The position numbers and the translations under genes were made by a program. From VXNE01 sp965248075 (lineage in GTDB: Bacteria > Pseudomonadota > Gammaproteobacteria > Pseudomonadales > Azotimanducaceae), in contig CBDFIL010000003.1 in the NCBI GenBank assembly GCA_965248075.1, positions 2,356,001 to 2,420,000 of the forward strand: a stretch of 64,000 bases of DNA. The letters run 5' to 3'. The notes beneath the pieces are model-generated. The model did no database searches and had not been told where the DNA came from. It worked only from the letters and a program-made list of their open reading frames with translations. Shown piece after piece: positions 24,994 to 33,863 of the stretch (positions are counted from its first letter, which is position 1; every line of letters starts with the position of its first letter).

Positions 24994-26367
24994 ATGGACC
25001 GATTGAACGCTGTCATCGACTCGATCAACGCCTTTGCGTGGGGGCCACCCATGCTCGGCATGCTGGGGTTCACCGGCGTCCTGCTCACCCTCGGACTCGT
25101 GTTCATGCCCTGGCGCAAGGTGGGATACGGCTTCCGCCTGCTGTTCGACCGGTCCGAAGCCGTCGGCGCCGGAGAGGTCAAGCCGTTCAACGCCCTCATG
25201 ACCGCGTTGTCGGCAACCGTCGGTACCGGAAATATCGCCGGCGTTGCCACCGCCATCGCCCTTGGCGGCCCGGGCGCGATCTTCTACATGTGGCTTATCG
25301 CACTGTTCGGCATGGCCACCAAGTACGCCGAGGCGGTGTGTGCGGTCACCTATCGCGAGGTCGACGTCACGGGCAAGCATGTCGGCGGCCCCATGTACTA
25401 CCTTCGTAACGGCGTCGGCGCCTTCGCCCCGGAACTCGGCAAGTGGCTGGGCCTCGCGTTCGCCGTGTTCGGTGCCGTGGCGGCGTTCGGTATCGGCAAC
25501 GCGGTGCAGGTCAACTCGATGGCGGCCGCGTTGGTGGACAGCTTCGGCGTTCCGCCCTGGGTGACCGGGTTGATCGTCGCGCTACTGGTGGGCGTGGTGG
25601 TCATCGGCGGCATTCGGCGCATCGGCGAAGTGGCGGGCAAGCTGGTGCCGGCGATGGTCGTGCTCTACGTCGGCGCCGCCGTGGTGATCATCGCCATCAA
25701 CATCGTCGATGTACCCGCCGCGTTCGGCCTGATATTCACCCATGCGTTCACGCCGGCGGCGGCGACGGGCGGCTTCGCGGGCGCAGCGGTGGCCGCGGCC
25801 ATTCGCTTCGGGGTCGCCCGTGGCGTGTTCTCCAACGAGTCCGGCCTGGGCTCCGCCGCCATCGCCCATGCCGCGGCGCAGACCGACAGTCCGGTCCGGC
25901 AGGGCATCATCGCCATGCTCGGCACGTTCATCGACACCCTCGTCGTATGTACCATGACGGCGCTGGTCATCCTGACATCCGGCGCGTGGACCATGACGGG
26001 CGCCGACGGGGGCGGCCTGACGGGAGCGGTACTCACCTCGACCAGCTTCCAGAGCACCATCCCCGGTGGTCAGTACGTCGTCACCGTGGCTCTCGCGATC
26101 TTCGCATTCACCACGATCCTGGGATGGTCGTACTACGGCGAGAGATGCTGGCAGTACCTGTTCCATGAACGGAGCCTGTGGCTCTACCGGGTGCTGTGGG
26201 TCGCGGCGCTGCTGGTCTTTGCCGACCAGAAGGTGGACCTCGTGTGGAACCTGTCGGACACGCTGAATGGACTCATGGCCATTCCGAACCTGATCGGCCT
26301 GTTGCTGCTCGCGCCAATGGTGTTCCAGGTGACCCGCGAGTACTTCGACGGGCCCGGGAGGCCGTAG
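24994..26367 (+). CDS. agcS: Sodium:alanine/glycine symporter (AGCS family)
   Basis: 457 residues with about ten hydrophobic helices. The AGCS signature is clear: FNALMTALSATVGTGNIAGVATAIALGGPGAIFYMW, then ATKYAEAV, HVGGPMYYL and GVFSNESGLGSAAIAHAAA. The transporter brings small neutral amino acids into the cell with sodium. The ATG lies 11 bases after GGAG. Length and motifs are normal for the family. It stands alone, divergent from the CoA transferase and upstream of the bkd operon, which has its own start region. A hairpin just downstream may end transcription. Confidence 0.9.
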   Translation: MDRLNAVIDSINAFAWGPPMLGMLGFTGVLLTLGLVFMPWRKVGYGFRLLFDRSEAVGAGEVKPFNALMTALSATVGTGNIAGVATAIALGGPGAIFYMWLIALFGMATKYAEAVCAVTYREVDVTGKHVGGPMYYLRNGVGAFAPELGKWLGLAFAVFGAVAAFGIGNAVQVNSMAAALVDSFGVPPWVTGLIVALLVGVVVIGGIRRIGEVAGKLVPAMVVLYVGAAVVIIAINIVDVPAAFGLIFTHAFTPAAATGGFAGAAVAAAIRFGVARGVFSNESGLGSAAIAHAAAQTDSPVRQGIIAMLGTFIDTLVVCTMTALVILTSGAWTMTGADGGGLTGAVLTSTSFQSTIPGGQYVVTVALAIFAFTTILGWSYYGERCWQYLFHERSLWLYRVLWVAALLVFADQKVDLVWNLSDTLNGLMAIPNLIGLLLLAPMVFQVTREYFDGPGRP

Positions 26368-26387
26368 CCATGACCGGCCGTGGATGG

Positions 26388-26415
26388 CGCCCGTCGCCGC
26401 AGGAAGCGACGGGCG
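26388..26415. terminator. Hairpin after the symporter gene
   Basis: A perfect 10-bp inverted repeat, CGCCCGTCGC and GCGACGGGCG, encloses an 8-base loop, starting 20 bases after the symporter stop. No U-tract follows, so it could be a terminator-like or mRNA-stabilising hairpin. Between it and the bkd genes I see nothing else. Confidence 0.5.
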
Positions 26416-26620
26416 ACGGAACGGGACATGACGGGACATAGCGCGGCAAGTGCGCGCAGTCAGGGCTGTGCCGAAGCGCGCCTCTCGCCTTGAACTTCTC
26501 GCCCGCTGGCCGCATAACTGGTGGTGAGCGGCGGCGTTGGTTGGCTGCCGAGAAGTCGCGGACCATCCCGGTCCCCTGCCCGCTTCCCGCACACGCACGC
26601 CGCCGCCAAAAGGAGCGGCC

Positions 26621-27859
26621 ATGAATCGGACGTCGCGTCTGCACATACCCCATCCGCCGGCCCGTCCCGGCGACACACCGGACTTCAGTCACCTGCATCT
26701 GTCGGACGCCGGCGCGGCGGCGCGGCCGGAGGTCTGCACCCACGTCCACGACATGGAGTGCCTGGCGTACGATCTGGTCAGGGTGCTGGACGACGAGGGC
26801 CGCGCGGTCGGGCCGTGGCTGCCCGCGCTGCCCGCGCACGACCTCGAGCTCGGTTTGCGACACATGACGCTGACCCGGGCCTTCGATGCGCGGATGTTGC
26901 GCATGCAGCGCCAGGGCAAGCTGACGTTCTACATGCAGAGCCTCGGCGAGGAGGCGGTCTCCGTCGCACCGGCGATGGCGCTCGCCCCGGGCGACATGCT
27001 GTTTCCGCACTACCGCAACCAGGGCCTGCACGTCGCGCGGGGCCGCAGCCTCGTGGATCTCATGTGCCAGTGCCTGTCCAACACGCGGGACATGTGCAAG
27101 GGGCGGCAGATGCCCATCATGTATCACTGGGCGCGCGGCAGGATCTTCTCGGTGTCGGGGAACCTGGCCACGCAGTTCCCCCAGGCGGTCGGTTGGGCGA
27201 TGGCGGCCGCCATCAAGGGCGAGGACGACATCGCGGCGGCGTGGCTCGGTGAGGGGTCCACGGCCGAGGCGGACTTCCACCATGCCCTGACGTTTGCGGC
27301 GGTGTATCGGGCGCCGGTCGTCCTGAACGTCGTGAACAACCAGTGGGCGATCTCGAGCTGCCAGGGATTCGCTGGCGGGGAGCGGCGTCCGTTCGCGGCG
27401 CGCGGGCTGGGTTACGGGATCGCTTCGGTCCGAGTGGACGGCAACGACTTCCTCGCCGTGTTCGGCGTCACCCGCTGGGCGGCGGAGCGCGCGCGCACGG
27501 GCTTCGGGCCGACGCTGATCGAGCATGTCACCTATCGGGGTGGGGCGCACTCGACCAGCGACGATCCGTCGCGGTATCGACCCCGGGACGAATGGCAGGC
27601 GTGGCCGCTCGGCGACCCCATCGAACGGCTGCAGGGGCACATGATCGCCGAAGGGCTCTGGAGCGAAGAGCGGCACGCGGCCCTCGAAGCGGAGCAGAAG
27701 GCACACGTCGACCGTTGCTGGGAAGCGGCGTTGCAGCATGGGTCGATGTCGGACGGCCCGCGGCTCGACCCTGACGAGTTGTTCGAAGACGTCTACCGGG
27801 ACATGCCCGCCCACCTCGTGGCGCAGCGGGCGGAACTGCGCAGGCTGCGCAGGGACTGA
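26621..27859 (+). CDS. bkdA1: Branched-chain 2-oxoacid dehydrogenase E1 alpha
   Basis: 412 residues. The start is ATG 26621 because AAAAGGAG lies just upstream; the frame is open further back. TPP-binding residues lie in GEGSTAEADFHHALTFAAVYRAPVVLNVVNNQWAIS, with the GDG-type motif as GEG. The N-terminal extension with HVHDMECLAYDLVRVLDDEGRAVGPW is typical of BkdA1-type alpha chains rather than pyruvate dehydrogenase. With E1 beta it decarboxylates branched 2-oxoacids from Val, Leu and Ile and reductively acylates lipoyl-E2. The genes for beta and E2 follow directly. Confidence 0.9.
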   Translation: MNRTSRLHIPHPPARPGDTPDFSHLHLSDAGAAARPEVCTHVHDMECLAYDLVRVLDDEGRAVGPWLPALPAHDLELGLRHMTLTRAFDARMLRMQRQGKLTFYMQSLGEEAVSVAPAMALAPGDMLFPHYRNQGLHVARGRSLVDLMCQCLSNTRDMCKGRQMPIMYHWARGRIFSVSGNLATQFPQAVGWAMAAAIKGEDDIAAAWLGEGSTAEADFHHALTFAAVYRAPVVLNVVNNQWAISSCQGFAGGERRPFAARGLGYGIASVRVDGNDFLAVFGVTRWAAERARTGFGPTLIEHVTYRGGAHSTSDDPSRYRPRDEWQAWPLGDPIERLQGHMIAEGLWSEERHAALEAEQKAHVDRCWEAALQHGSMSDGPRLDPDELFEDVYRDMPAHLVAQRAELRRLRRD

Positions 27860-27863
27860 CTCG

Positions 27864-28880
27864 ATGGCCCACATGAACATGATCCAGGCCCTCAACTCGG
27901 CGATGGACACGATGCTCGGGCGGGACCCCCACGTCGTGATCCTCGGGGAGGATGTCGGCTACTTCGGCGGCGTCTTCCGCTGCACCGACGGCCTGCAGAA
28001 GAAGTACGGCGAGCACCGGGTGCTCGATGCCCCGATTGCGGAAGGCGGCATCGTCGGGAGCGCCATCGGCATGGCGGTCAACGGGTTACGACCCATCGCC
28101 GAGATGCAGTTCGCGGACTACATCTATCCGGGCCTGGACCAGATCGTGAGCGAACTGGCACGCCTGCGCTATCGCACGGCGGGGGACTTCTTCGCGCCCG
28201 TGACCGTACGGGCGCCGTGCGGCGGCGGCATCCGGGGTGGGCAGACCCATTCGCAGAGCCCGGAGGGCATCTTCACGCACGTCTGCGGGCTGAAGGTGGT
28301 GATGCCCTCGAATCCGTACGACGCCAAGGGGCTGCTGATCTCCGCCATCGAGGACGACGATCCGGTCATCTTCTTCGAGCCGAAACGCATCTACAACGGA
28401 CCCTTCGACGGCGACCCGGACAAGCCGGCGACTTCCTGGCAGGGGCAGCCGGGGGGCGATGTGCCCGAGGACTACTACACGGTGCCGATCGGCCGGGCGG
28501 AGGTCGTGCGCGCGGGCAGCGATATCACCGTGCTCTGTTACGGGACGATGGTCCACGTCGCCGAGGCGGCCGTGCGAGGCCTGGGGGTGGACGCGGAGAT
28601 CGTGGACGTGCGCACGCTGGCCCCGCTGGATACGACCACCCTGACCGAGTCTGTCGCCAGGACCGGCCGTTGCGTGATCGTGCACGAGGCGACGCGCTTC
28701 TCGGGGTATGGCGCCGAACTCTCGGCCACTGTCCAGGAGCAGTGCTTCTATCACCTCGAGGCGCCGATCATGCGGGTGACCGGCTGGGATACGCCCTATC
28801 CGCACGCCTTCGAGTGGGACTATTTCCCCGGGCAGCGACGCGTGGCGCGCGCGATCGAGCAGGTGCTGGAGGCGGCGTGA
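27864..28880 (+). CDS. bkdA2: Branched-chain 2-oxoacid dehydrogenase E1 beta
   Basis: 338 residues from ATG 27864, four bases after the alpha stop. Transketolase-like beta marks are ILGEDVGYFGGVFRCTDGL, EMQFADYIYPGLDQIVSE, GGIRGGQTHSQSPEG and the C-terminal transketolase domain with GRCVIVHEATRFSGYGAE. The subunit completes the TPP site at the alpha/beta interface. Its stop overlaps the GTG start of E2 (GTGA), so translation is coupled. Length and motifs are normal. Confidence 0.9.
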   Translation: MAHMNMIQALNSAMDTMLGRDPHVVILGEDVGYFGGVFRCTDGLQKKYGEHRVLDAPIAEGGIVGSAIGMAVNGLRPIAEMQFADYIYPGLDQIVSELARLRYRTAGDFFAPVTVRAPCGGGIRGGQTHSQSPEGIFTHVCGLKVVMPSNPYDAKGLLISAIEDDDPVIFFEPKRIYNGPFDGDPDKPATSWQGQPGGDVPEDYYTVPIGRAEVVRAGSDITVLCYGTMVHVAEAAVRGLGVDAEIVDVRTLAPLDTTTLTESVARTGRCVIVHEATRFSGYGAELSATVQEQCFYHLEAPIMRVTGWDTPYPHAFEWDYFPGQRRVARAIEQVLEAA

Positions 28881-30061
28881 GCGAGTACGTGTTCCGTCTC
28901 CCGGACCTCGGCGAGGGCACCGTCGAAGCGGAGATCGTCGAGTGGCATGTCGTACCGGGCGATGCCGTGGCCGAGGAGGACATCGTCGTCGACGTGATGA
29001 CCGACAAGGCGAATGTGGAGATCCCCGCGCCGGTGGCCGGCACGGTGTTGCGTACGGCGGGCGAGCCCGGGGACCGGGTGCCGGTGGGGGCGGAACTCAT
29101 TGCGTTCGAGAGCGTCGGCGCGCAGACCGGTGAGCCCTTGGCCATCGGTGCGGCCAGGCCTGCGCCGTGGGGCGAGCACGATGCGACGCGAACACGGCGC
29201 TGCGGGGCGCGCGTGCTCACCTCTCCCGCGATCCGCCGGCGCGCCCTCGAGGCGGCCGTGAATCTGGCGGATGTACCCGCAACGGGCCCGCACGGTCGGA
29301 TCACCCGTGGCGACCTCGACGTGTTTCTCGCGACGCCGCCCCCGGTGTCGAATTCGTCGACCGAGCGCGAGGCGTTCGAGGAGATCAAGGTAATCGGGGT
29401 GCGCCGCGTCATCGCCGAGCGCATGGCGGCAAGCAAGCGCGACATTCCGCACTTCTCTTACGTGGAGGAGGTCGACGTCACCGAACTCGAGGCACTGCGG
29501 CGGCACTTGAACGAGGAACGTGCTCCGGACCCCCATCTGACGCTGTTGCCCTTCATCGGCCTGGCACTGATCGCGGCCGTGCGCGCGTTCCCGCGGTGCA
29601 ACGCCCACTTCGACCCCGAGCGGGGGGTCATCAAGAGGTTCCCGCACGTACACCTGGGCATCGCCACGCACACGGCGGACGGGCTCAAGGTTCCGGTCGT
29701 GCGGGACGCGGACCGGCATGATCTGTGGGCGCTTGCGGCGGCGCTCGGCCAGGCGGCCGCGGCGGCGCGGAACAACACGGCGTTGCCGGCGGACCTGGCG
29801 GGGTCGACGGTCACGCTCACCAGTCTCGGTCGTCTCGGGGGCATCGTCAGCACGCCCATCGTCAATCCTCCGGAGGTCGCGGTCGTGGGCGTGAACAAGG
29901 CGGTCAAGCGCCCGGTGGTGGTGGACGACGCGGTGGTCGTGCGGCGGATGATGAACCTGTCGGCCTCGTTCGATCACCGTTTCGTGGACGGCTTCGACGC
30001 CGCGTCGATGATCCAACACATGAAGCGCGCACTGGAGCACCCCGCCAGCCTGTTCGTGTAA
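28877..30061 (+). CDS. bkdB: Branched-chain 2-oxoacid dehydrogenase E2 (dihydrolipoyl acyltransferase)
   Basis: 394 residues from GTG 28877, which overlaps the E1 beta stop. Residues 1-80 are a single lipoyl domain with the modified Lys at 44 in VMTDKANVE. The peripheral subunit-binding domain follows at ~112-150 (TSPAIRRRALEAAVNLADVPATGPHGRITRGDLD). The catalytic acyltransferase domain ends with DHRFVDGFDAASM, holding the His and Asp of the active site. The enzyme transfers the branched acyl group to CoA. The linker between the first two domains is short. No E3 (lipoamide dehydrogenase) gene follows, so the complex must use one encoded elsewhere. Confidence 0.9.
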   Translation: MSEYVFRLPDLGEGTVEAEIVEWHVVPGDAVAEEDIVVDVMTDKANVEIPAPVAGTVLRTAGEPGDRVPVGAELIAFESVGAQTGEPLAIGAARPAPWGEHDATRTRRCGARVLTSPAIRRRALEAAVNLADVPATGPHGRITRGDLDVFLATPPPVSNSSTEREAFEEIKVIGVRRVIAERMAASKRDIPHFSYVEEVDVTELEALRRHLNEERAPDPHLTLLPFIGLALIAAVRAFPRCNAHFDPERGVIKRFPHVHLGIATHTADGLKVPVVRDADRHDLWALAAALGQAAAAARNNTALPADLAGSTVTLTSLGRLGGIVSTPIVNPPEVAVVGVNKAVKRPVVVDDAVVVRRMMNLSASFDHRFVDGFDAASMIQHMKRALEHPASLFV

Positions 30062-30108
30062 GCCTGGCGGCGCCAAGGGCTTGCACAGGCTCGACGCGGG
30101 CGTTGTAG

Positions 30109-30129
30109 GGGACGGGCTTGTCCCGTCCC
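30109..30129. repeat. REP-like hairpin A
   Basis: GGGACGGG and CCCGTCCC enclose the loop CTTGT. A second copy at 50,228-50,248 has the same loop, with one base pair changed on both sides of the stem. It lies in the 243-bp gap between the bkd operon and the convergent AMP-ligase gene. Confidence 0.6.
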
Positions 30130-30157
30130 GTCCCGGATTCGTGCACGGTTCCAGCAC

Positions 30158-30178
30158 GGGCGACCACAAGGGTCGCCC
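30158..30178. repeat. REP-like hairpin B
   Basis: GGGCGACC and GGTCGCCC pair across a 5-base loop (ACAAG), about 30 bases after hairpin A. The two probably form one composite intergenic repeat unit. In this convergent gap they may also slow transcription from both sides. The remainder of 30,062-30,304 shows nothing further. Confidence 0.55.
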
Positions 30179-30304
30179 CTTACATGGAACATCACGTAAG
30201 CCATTGATTTAACTGGGCTACGAAAAGCGCCTCTACGAGCCGCTGGCGCGCGTCGCCCCACCCATGTTCCTTGCATGTCTGCGCGGTGGACCCACCGTGG
30301 AAAG

Positions 30305-31981
30305 CTACAATCCGTGCCGAATCAGCCACAAGCGGATTGTTCCATGCAAGCGTTCGCGGCCGTAAGGTCGCGCTAGCGTCGCAGGCGCACGCCGGCGGCT
30401 TCCCGGTCCCACGTCGTCGATGTCACGCCCGTTTCCCGCAACGGGAACCGGTTGGCGTTTCTGCACTTTACCGGTTGGCGTTTTCGGCAACTCCGGAACC
30501 AGATCGACGTACCTCGGAATCATGAAGTAGGCCATGCGCGGCTCCAGGAACCGGATGAGGTGTTCCGGATCGACACGATGGCCCGGTTTGGCCACCACCA
30601 CGGCCATCACCTCCTGTTCGGTGTGCGCGGACTCCATGGGGATGACCGCGCATTCCAGGACATCCGGATGGGCGTTGATCTCGTTTTCGACTTCCATGGA
30701 GGAGATGTTCTCGCCGCGCCGCCGTATTGCATCCTTGGAGCGGTCGACAAAGTAGTAGTTGCCGGCGTCGTCTCGCAGCAGCATGTCGCCGGTGTGAAAC
30801 CACTGGTTCCGCCAGGCCGTGACGGTCCAGTCCGGATGGTTCCAATAGCCATTGGAGATGATCCACGGCTCCCTTGCCCGCACCAACGCTTCACCCGGCA
30901 CACCGGGCGGCAGTTCCCGGTCGTCGGCATCAACGATCCGCACCTCATAGAGGTCCTCGACCAGCCGTCCACAGGATCTGTTGTCCACGAGATCGAAAGT
31001 GGTTCGCGTCGGGCAGTTCATCTCCGTACCGCCCCATGTGGTCGAGACCCGGCAGTCGAAACGGCTCTTGAAGTCCTCCGTTTCCGGGATCAGGGGCACC
31101 ATCAGCACCCGCTCCAGCGGGTTGTCCGCATCGTCCGCAGCCGCTTCCTGGCTATGCAGGAAGTTGGCCATGGCGCCCAGTAGAAACGTGGTCGTAGCCT
31201 TGTGCCGGCGCACGTCCCGCCAGAAGCGTTGGGCACTGAACGTGCCCGGCAGGACGGCGGTGGCGCCGACGACGCAGGCGGCGTAAACCAATGCGAACTG
31301 GCCGGCGATGTGAAACAGCGGCAGCGGCGCGTAGTAGATGTCGCTCTCGTGCAGCTCGAGCATCCGGCCGACGCCCAGGGCGTACTGATAGGCGTGGGCG
31401 TGCGTGATGGTGGCCCCCTTGGAAGGGCCTGTGGTGCCGGAGGTATACATCACCGCCATGAGATCGCGCGGACGCGGTCCGTCGCCCGACCACTCCGACG
31501 TGACGGAAGACAACTCGGCGAAATCACGCAACTCGATATCGGCGCCCATCGTCTCGGCCGACGCACCCACGACATAGACCCGCTGCAGGCCGGGCAGGTC
31601 GTTGGCCACCGCTTCGAGCTGGGGCAGATAGTCCGCATGGATCAGCATCACCGCGGCACTGGAATCGTTGATCAGATAGGACAGTATCGAGCCCCGCTGA
31701 TGGACGTTCACCGGCACTTCGATGGCGCCGATCCGGGACAACGCACACCAGGCGCAGATGTAGTCCACGGTATCGGGCAGCATGAGCAGAACCGTCTCGC
31801 CCGCTTGCACGCCCGCCTCCGCTATGCCTTGCGCCATCCGGCGCGAGCGGCGGTCGATGTCCAGGTAGCTGTAGGACTCGTGCTCCGTGACGACCCAGGG
31901 CTTGTCCGGCGCTCGCGCCACCCGCCGGGCCAGCACGGCGGCCAGGTGCCGTTGGTCCCTGGGATCGGAGAACCGGTGCAT
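30305..31981 (-). CDS. AMP-dependent acyl-CoA synthetase/ligase
   Basis: 558 residues from ATG 31981 (MHRFSDPRDQRHLAAVLARR); the frame runs further upstream but would overlap the hydratase gene. Adenylation motifs are complete: YTSGTTGPSKGA (P-loop), TTWGGTEM, YRNQW...HTGDM, RRRGENISSMEVE and the catalytic Lys in PKTPTGKVQKR near the C terminus. The enzyme activates a carboxylic acid to acyl-AMP and then acyl-CoA; it resembles crotonobetaine/carnitine-CoA ligases. It is the last gene of a - strand operon with a hydratase, an E1alpha/E1beta-like pair and an SDR, so it probably provides the CoA ester that these process. The substrate is not known. The Arg-rich tail after the Lys motif may be non-conserved. 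Confidence 0.88.
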   Translation of the reverse strand: MHRFSDPRDQRHLAAVLARRVARAPDKPWVVTEHESYSYLDIDRRSRRMAQGIAEAGVQAGETVLLMLPDTVDYICAWCALSRIGAIEVPVNVHQRGSILSYLINDSSAAVMLIHADYLPQLEAVANDLPGLQRVYVVGASAETMGADIELRDFAELSSVTSEWSGDGPRPRDLMAVMYTSGTTGPSKGATITHAHAYQYALGVGRMLELHESDIYYAPLPLFHIAGQFALVYAACVVGATAVLPGTFSAQRFWRDVRRHKATTTFLLGAMANFLHSQEAAADDADNPLERVLMVPLIPETEDFKSRFDCRVSTTWGGTEMNCPTRTTFDLVDNRSCGRLVEDLYEVRIVDADDRELPPGVPGEALVRAREPWIISNGYWNHPDWTVTAWRNQWFHTGDMLLRDDAGNYYFVDRSKDAIRRRGENISSMEVENEINAHPDVLECAVIPMESAHTEQEVMAVVVAKPGHRVDPEHLIRFLEPRMAYFMIPRYVDLVPELPKTPTGKVQKRQPVPVAGNGRDIDDVGPGSRRRAPATLARPYGRERLHGTIRLWLIRHGL

Positions 31982-31985
31982 GGGG

Positions 31986-32792
31986 CTACCGACCCTTGAA
32001 GACGGGCTCTCGCTTCTCACCGAATGCCGTGATCGCTTCGCCGTAATCCTCGCTGTAGAGCATGCCGGTAATGGTCTGTTTCTCCGTTTCCAGGGTCGCC
32101 TCGAAGCCGGCCTCGATGGCATTCTGCAGCATGCGCTTGTGGTGGGCCACGGCAAGGGGTGCGCGCGTCATGATCACCCGGGCGAGGCGCTCGGCCTCGG
32201 CTTCTTCCTCGCCGAACGGCACCACCCGGTTGACGAGACCCAGCCGAAAGGCTTCTGCCGCGTCGATGAACTCGCCGGTCAGCACCATCTCGCGGGCCTT
32301 GTTCAACCCGATCATCATGGGCAGGAGTTTCGTGGCGCCGCCGGTGATCGTCATGCCGGCATTGCCTTCGGGAAAACCGAACTTGCCGGTGTCGGCCGCC
32401 ACGATCAGGTCGCAATCGAGCGCGATCTCGAATCCACCGCCCACGGCATATCCTCGCACCGCCGCGATCACCACCTTGCGCGCCTTGCGGATAATCCGCG
32501 GAATTTCCTGAAGATTCTCGGTGATGTCCTCGATGATATCGAGGAGCGGATGGATTTCACCTGTCTTGATCAGCTGAAACTCATCGAGCGCAATCTTGAG
32601 ATCTTCCCCGGCGCAGAAGTCTTCTCCCACGCTGGAGATGATGATCACCTTCACGTCCTGATCATCCGCGGCATTCTGCAACAGGCCGACAAACTCCTCG
32701 ACGCCCCTGGCAGTGACCGCATTGCGTAGCTCCGGCCGGTTCAGCCGGATCCACGCGATTCCGTCCGCTACCTCATACAACAAATCAGCCAT
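31986..32792 (-). CDS. Enoyl-CoA hydratase/isomerase family protein
   Basis: 268 residues from ATG 32792, overlapping the end of the E1 beta-like gene by 8 bases. Crotonase marks are IRLNRPELRNAVTARG, the oxyanion-hole segment SVGEDFCAGEDLK and AAVRGYAVGGGFEIALDCDLIVAA. A Glu follows in GFPEGNAGM, in the usual place of a catalytic Glu. An unusually long helical segment (FQLIKTGEIHPLLDIIEDI) follows the oxyanion loop. It acts on a CoA ester, probably the product of the ligase encoded 4 bases downstream. The exact reaction (hydration, isomerisation or ring chemistry) cannot be told. Confidence 0.85.
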   Translation of the reverse strand: MADLLYEVADGIAWIRLNRPELRNAVTARGVEEFVGLLQNAADDQDVKVIIISSVGEDFCAGEDLKIALDEFQLIKTGEIHPLLDIIEDITENLQEIPRIIRKARKVVIAAVRGYAVGGGFEIALDCDLIVAADTGKFGFPEGNAGMTITGGATKLLPMMIGLNKAREMVLTGEFIDAAEAFRLGLVNRVVPFGEEEAEAERLARVIMTRAPLAVAHHKRMLQNAIEAGFEATLETEKQTITGMLYSEDYGEAITAFGEKREPVFKGR

Positions 32793-33828
32793 GCTGTGCC
32801 TGTCGCTCCTCAAACATCCCTTTCACTGTCTCGACGATATCGCCAACCTGAGGAATGATCCGTCTCTCTATTCTCAGACTCGTCGGGAGTGCCACGTTCT
32901 TCGCGGCGAGCCTTCTGATCGGCGTCTTCAACCCCATGACCACATCCGGCGCTGCCTCGGTCACCCGCATGGCAATTTCACCGGCTGCTCCCGCTCGCTT
33001 CATGGCCTCGTGAACGATGAGCAGGGAGCCCGTCTTCTGCACGGATCTGACGATTGCTTCCACATCCATCGGTACGAGCGTGCGCAGATCGACGACTTCC
33101 ACGCCGATCCCCTGTTCGCTCAGTTCCGCAGCGGCCGCGAGCGCCCGATGGACCATCTGCGAGTAGGTCACGATCGTCACATCCTCGCCCTGCCGCTTCA
33201 CGTCCGCTTGACCGAAGGGAATGAGATACTCTTCCTCGGGGATGGGCTCCGCGTCCCGGAGCATGACCTCCCGATGGGTGTAGAACATCACCGGGAAGTC
33301 GTCTCTGATCGCCGTCTTCAGCAAACCCTTCATATCGTAAGCCGTGCACGGCATCACGATCTTAAGGCCGGGGCTGTGCATGAACAGAGCCTCTGGCGAC
33401 AGGGCGTGGTCCGCGCCTTTCGCAGCTCCGCCAATCACCTGGGCGAAACACACTACCGGCAGCGTTCCCTGATGCTTCCATTCCTGATAAGCGGTGCCCA
33501 GTCTTGCAAAAATGGGGTCGAAACAGCCCATCTGAAAGCCGCCCGACATGACGTGGGCGATGGGTCGAAGTCCGGCCATGGCCGCACCGATTGCCGTCTC
33601 GATGATCGCTGCCTCGACTACCGGGGTATCCCGGATCCTGTCTCCTCCAAACTCCTCGAACAACCCCCTGGTAGAGAGGTCCGATCCTGCCGTGGGGGAC
33701 TCCATGGTGATCACGTCCTCGCCCCACATGACCACCCGCTCGTCCCTGCGCATCTCCTCCCTGAACGCGGAGTTGATGGCCGCGCCGCAATCGAGCATAT
33801 TGACCTTCGCGTCAGCGTTCTCAGCCAT
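32785..33828 (-). CDS. 2-oxoacid dehydrogenase E1 beta-like subunit
   Basis: 347 residues from ATG 33828. The transketolase-like beta fold is clear: VVMWGEDVITMESPTAGSDLSTRGLFEEFG, HVMSGGFQMGCFDPIF, AKGADHALSPEALFMHSPGLKIVMPCTAYDMKGLL and SLLIVHEAMKRAGAAGEIA. It differs from the bkd beta chain by the insert after GEDV and by GGAAKGADHALSPE in place of GGIRGGQTHSQSPEG. It pairs with the alpha-like gene 35 bases upstream. No E2 or E3 lies in this operon. It could use the E2 of another complex or carry out a non-oxidative TPP reaction. Confidence 0.85.
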   Translation of the reverse strand: MAENADAKVNMLDCGAAINSAFREEMRRDERVVMWGEDVITMESPTAGSDLSTRGLFEEFGGDRIRDTPVVEAAIIETAIGAAMAGLRPIAHVMSGGFQMGCFDPIFARLGTAYQEWKHQGTLPVVCFAQVIGGAAKGADHALSPEALFMHSPGLKIVMPCTAYDMKGLLKTAIRDDFPVMFYTHREVMLRDAEPIPEEEYLIPFGQADVKRQGEDVTIVTYSQMVHRALAAAAELSEQGIGVEVVDLRTLVPMDVEAIVRSVQKTGSLLIVHEAMKRAGAAGEIAMRVTEAAPDVVMGLKTPIRRLAAKNVALPTSLRIERRIIPQVGDIVETVKGMFEERQAQHG

Positions 33829-33863
33829 CCGTCCGCACTCCTGTCCGTGTTTGTCCGGCTCGT

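Noticed and set aside
26273..27910. 545-residue open frame on the - strand across the bkd E1 alpha gene
   Set aside because: It is antisense to a well-supported gene with a good ribosome site, and its translation has low complexity.
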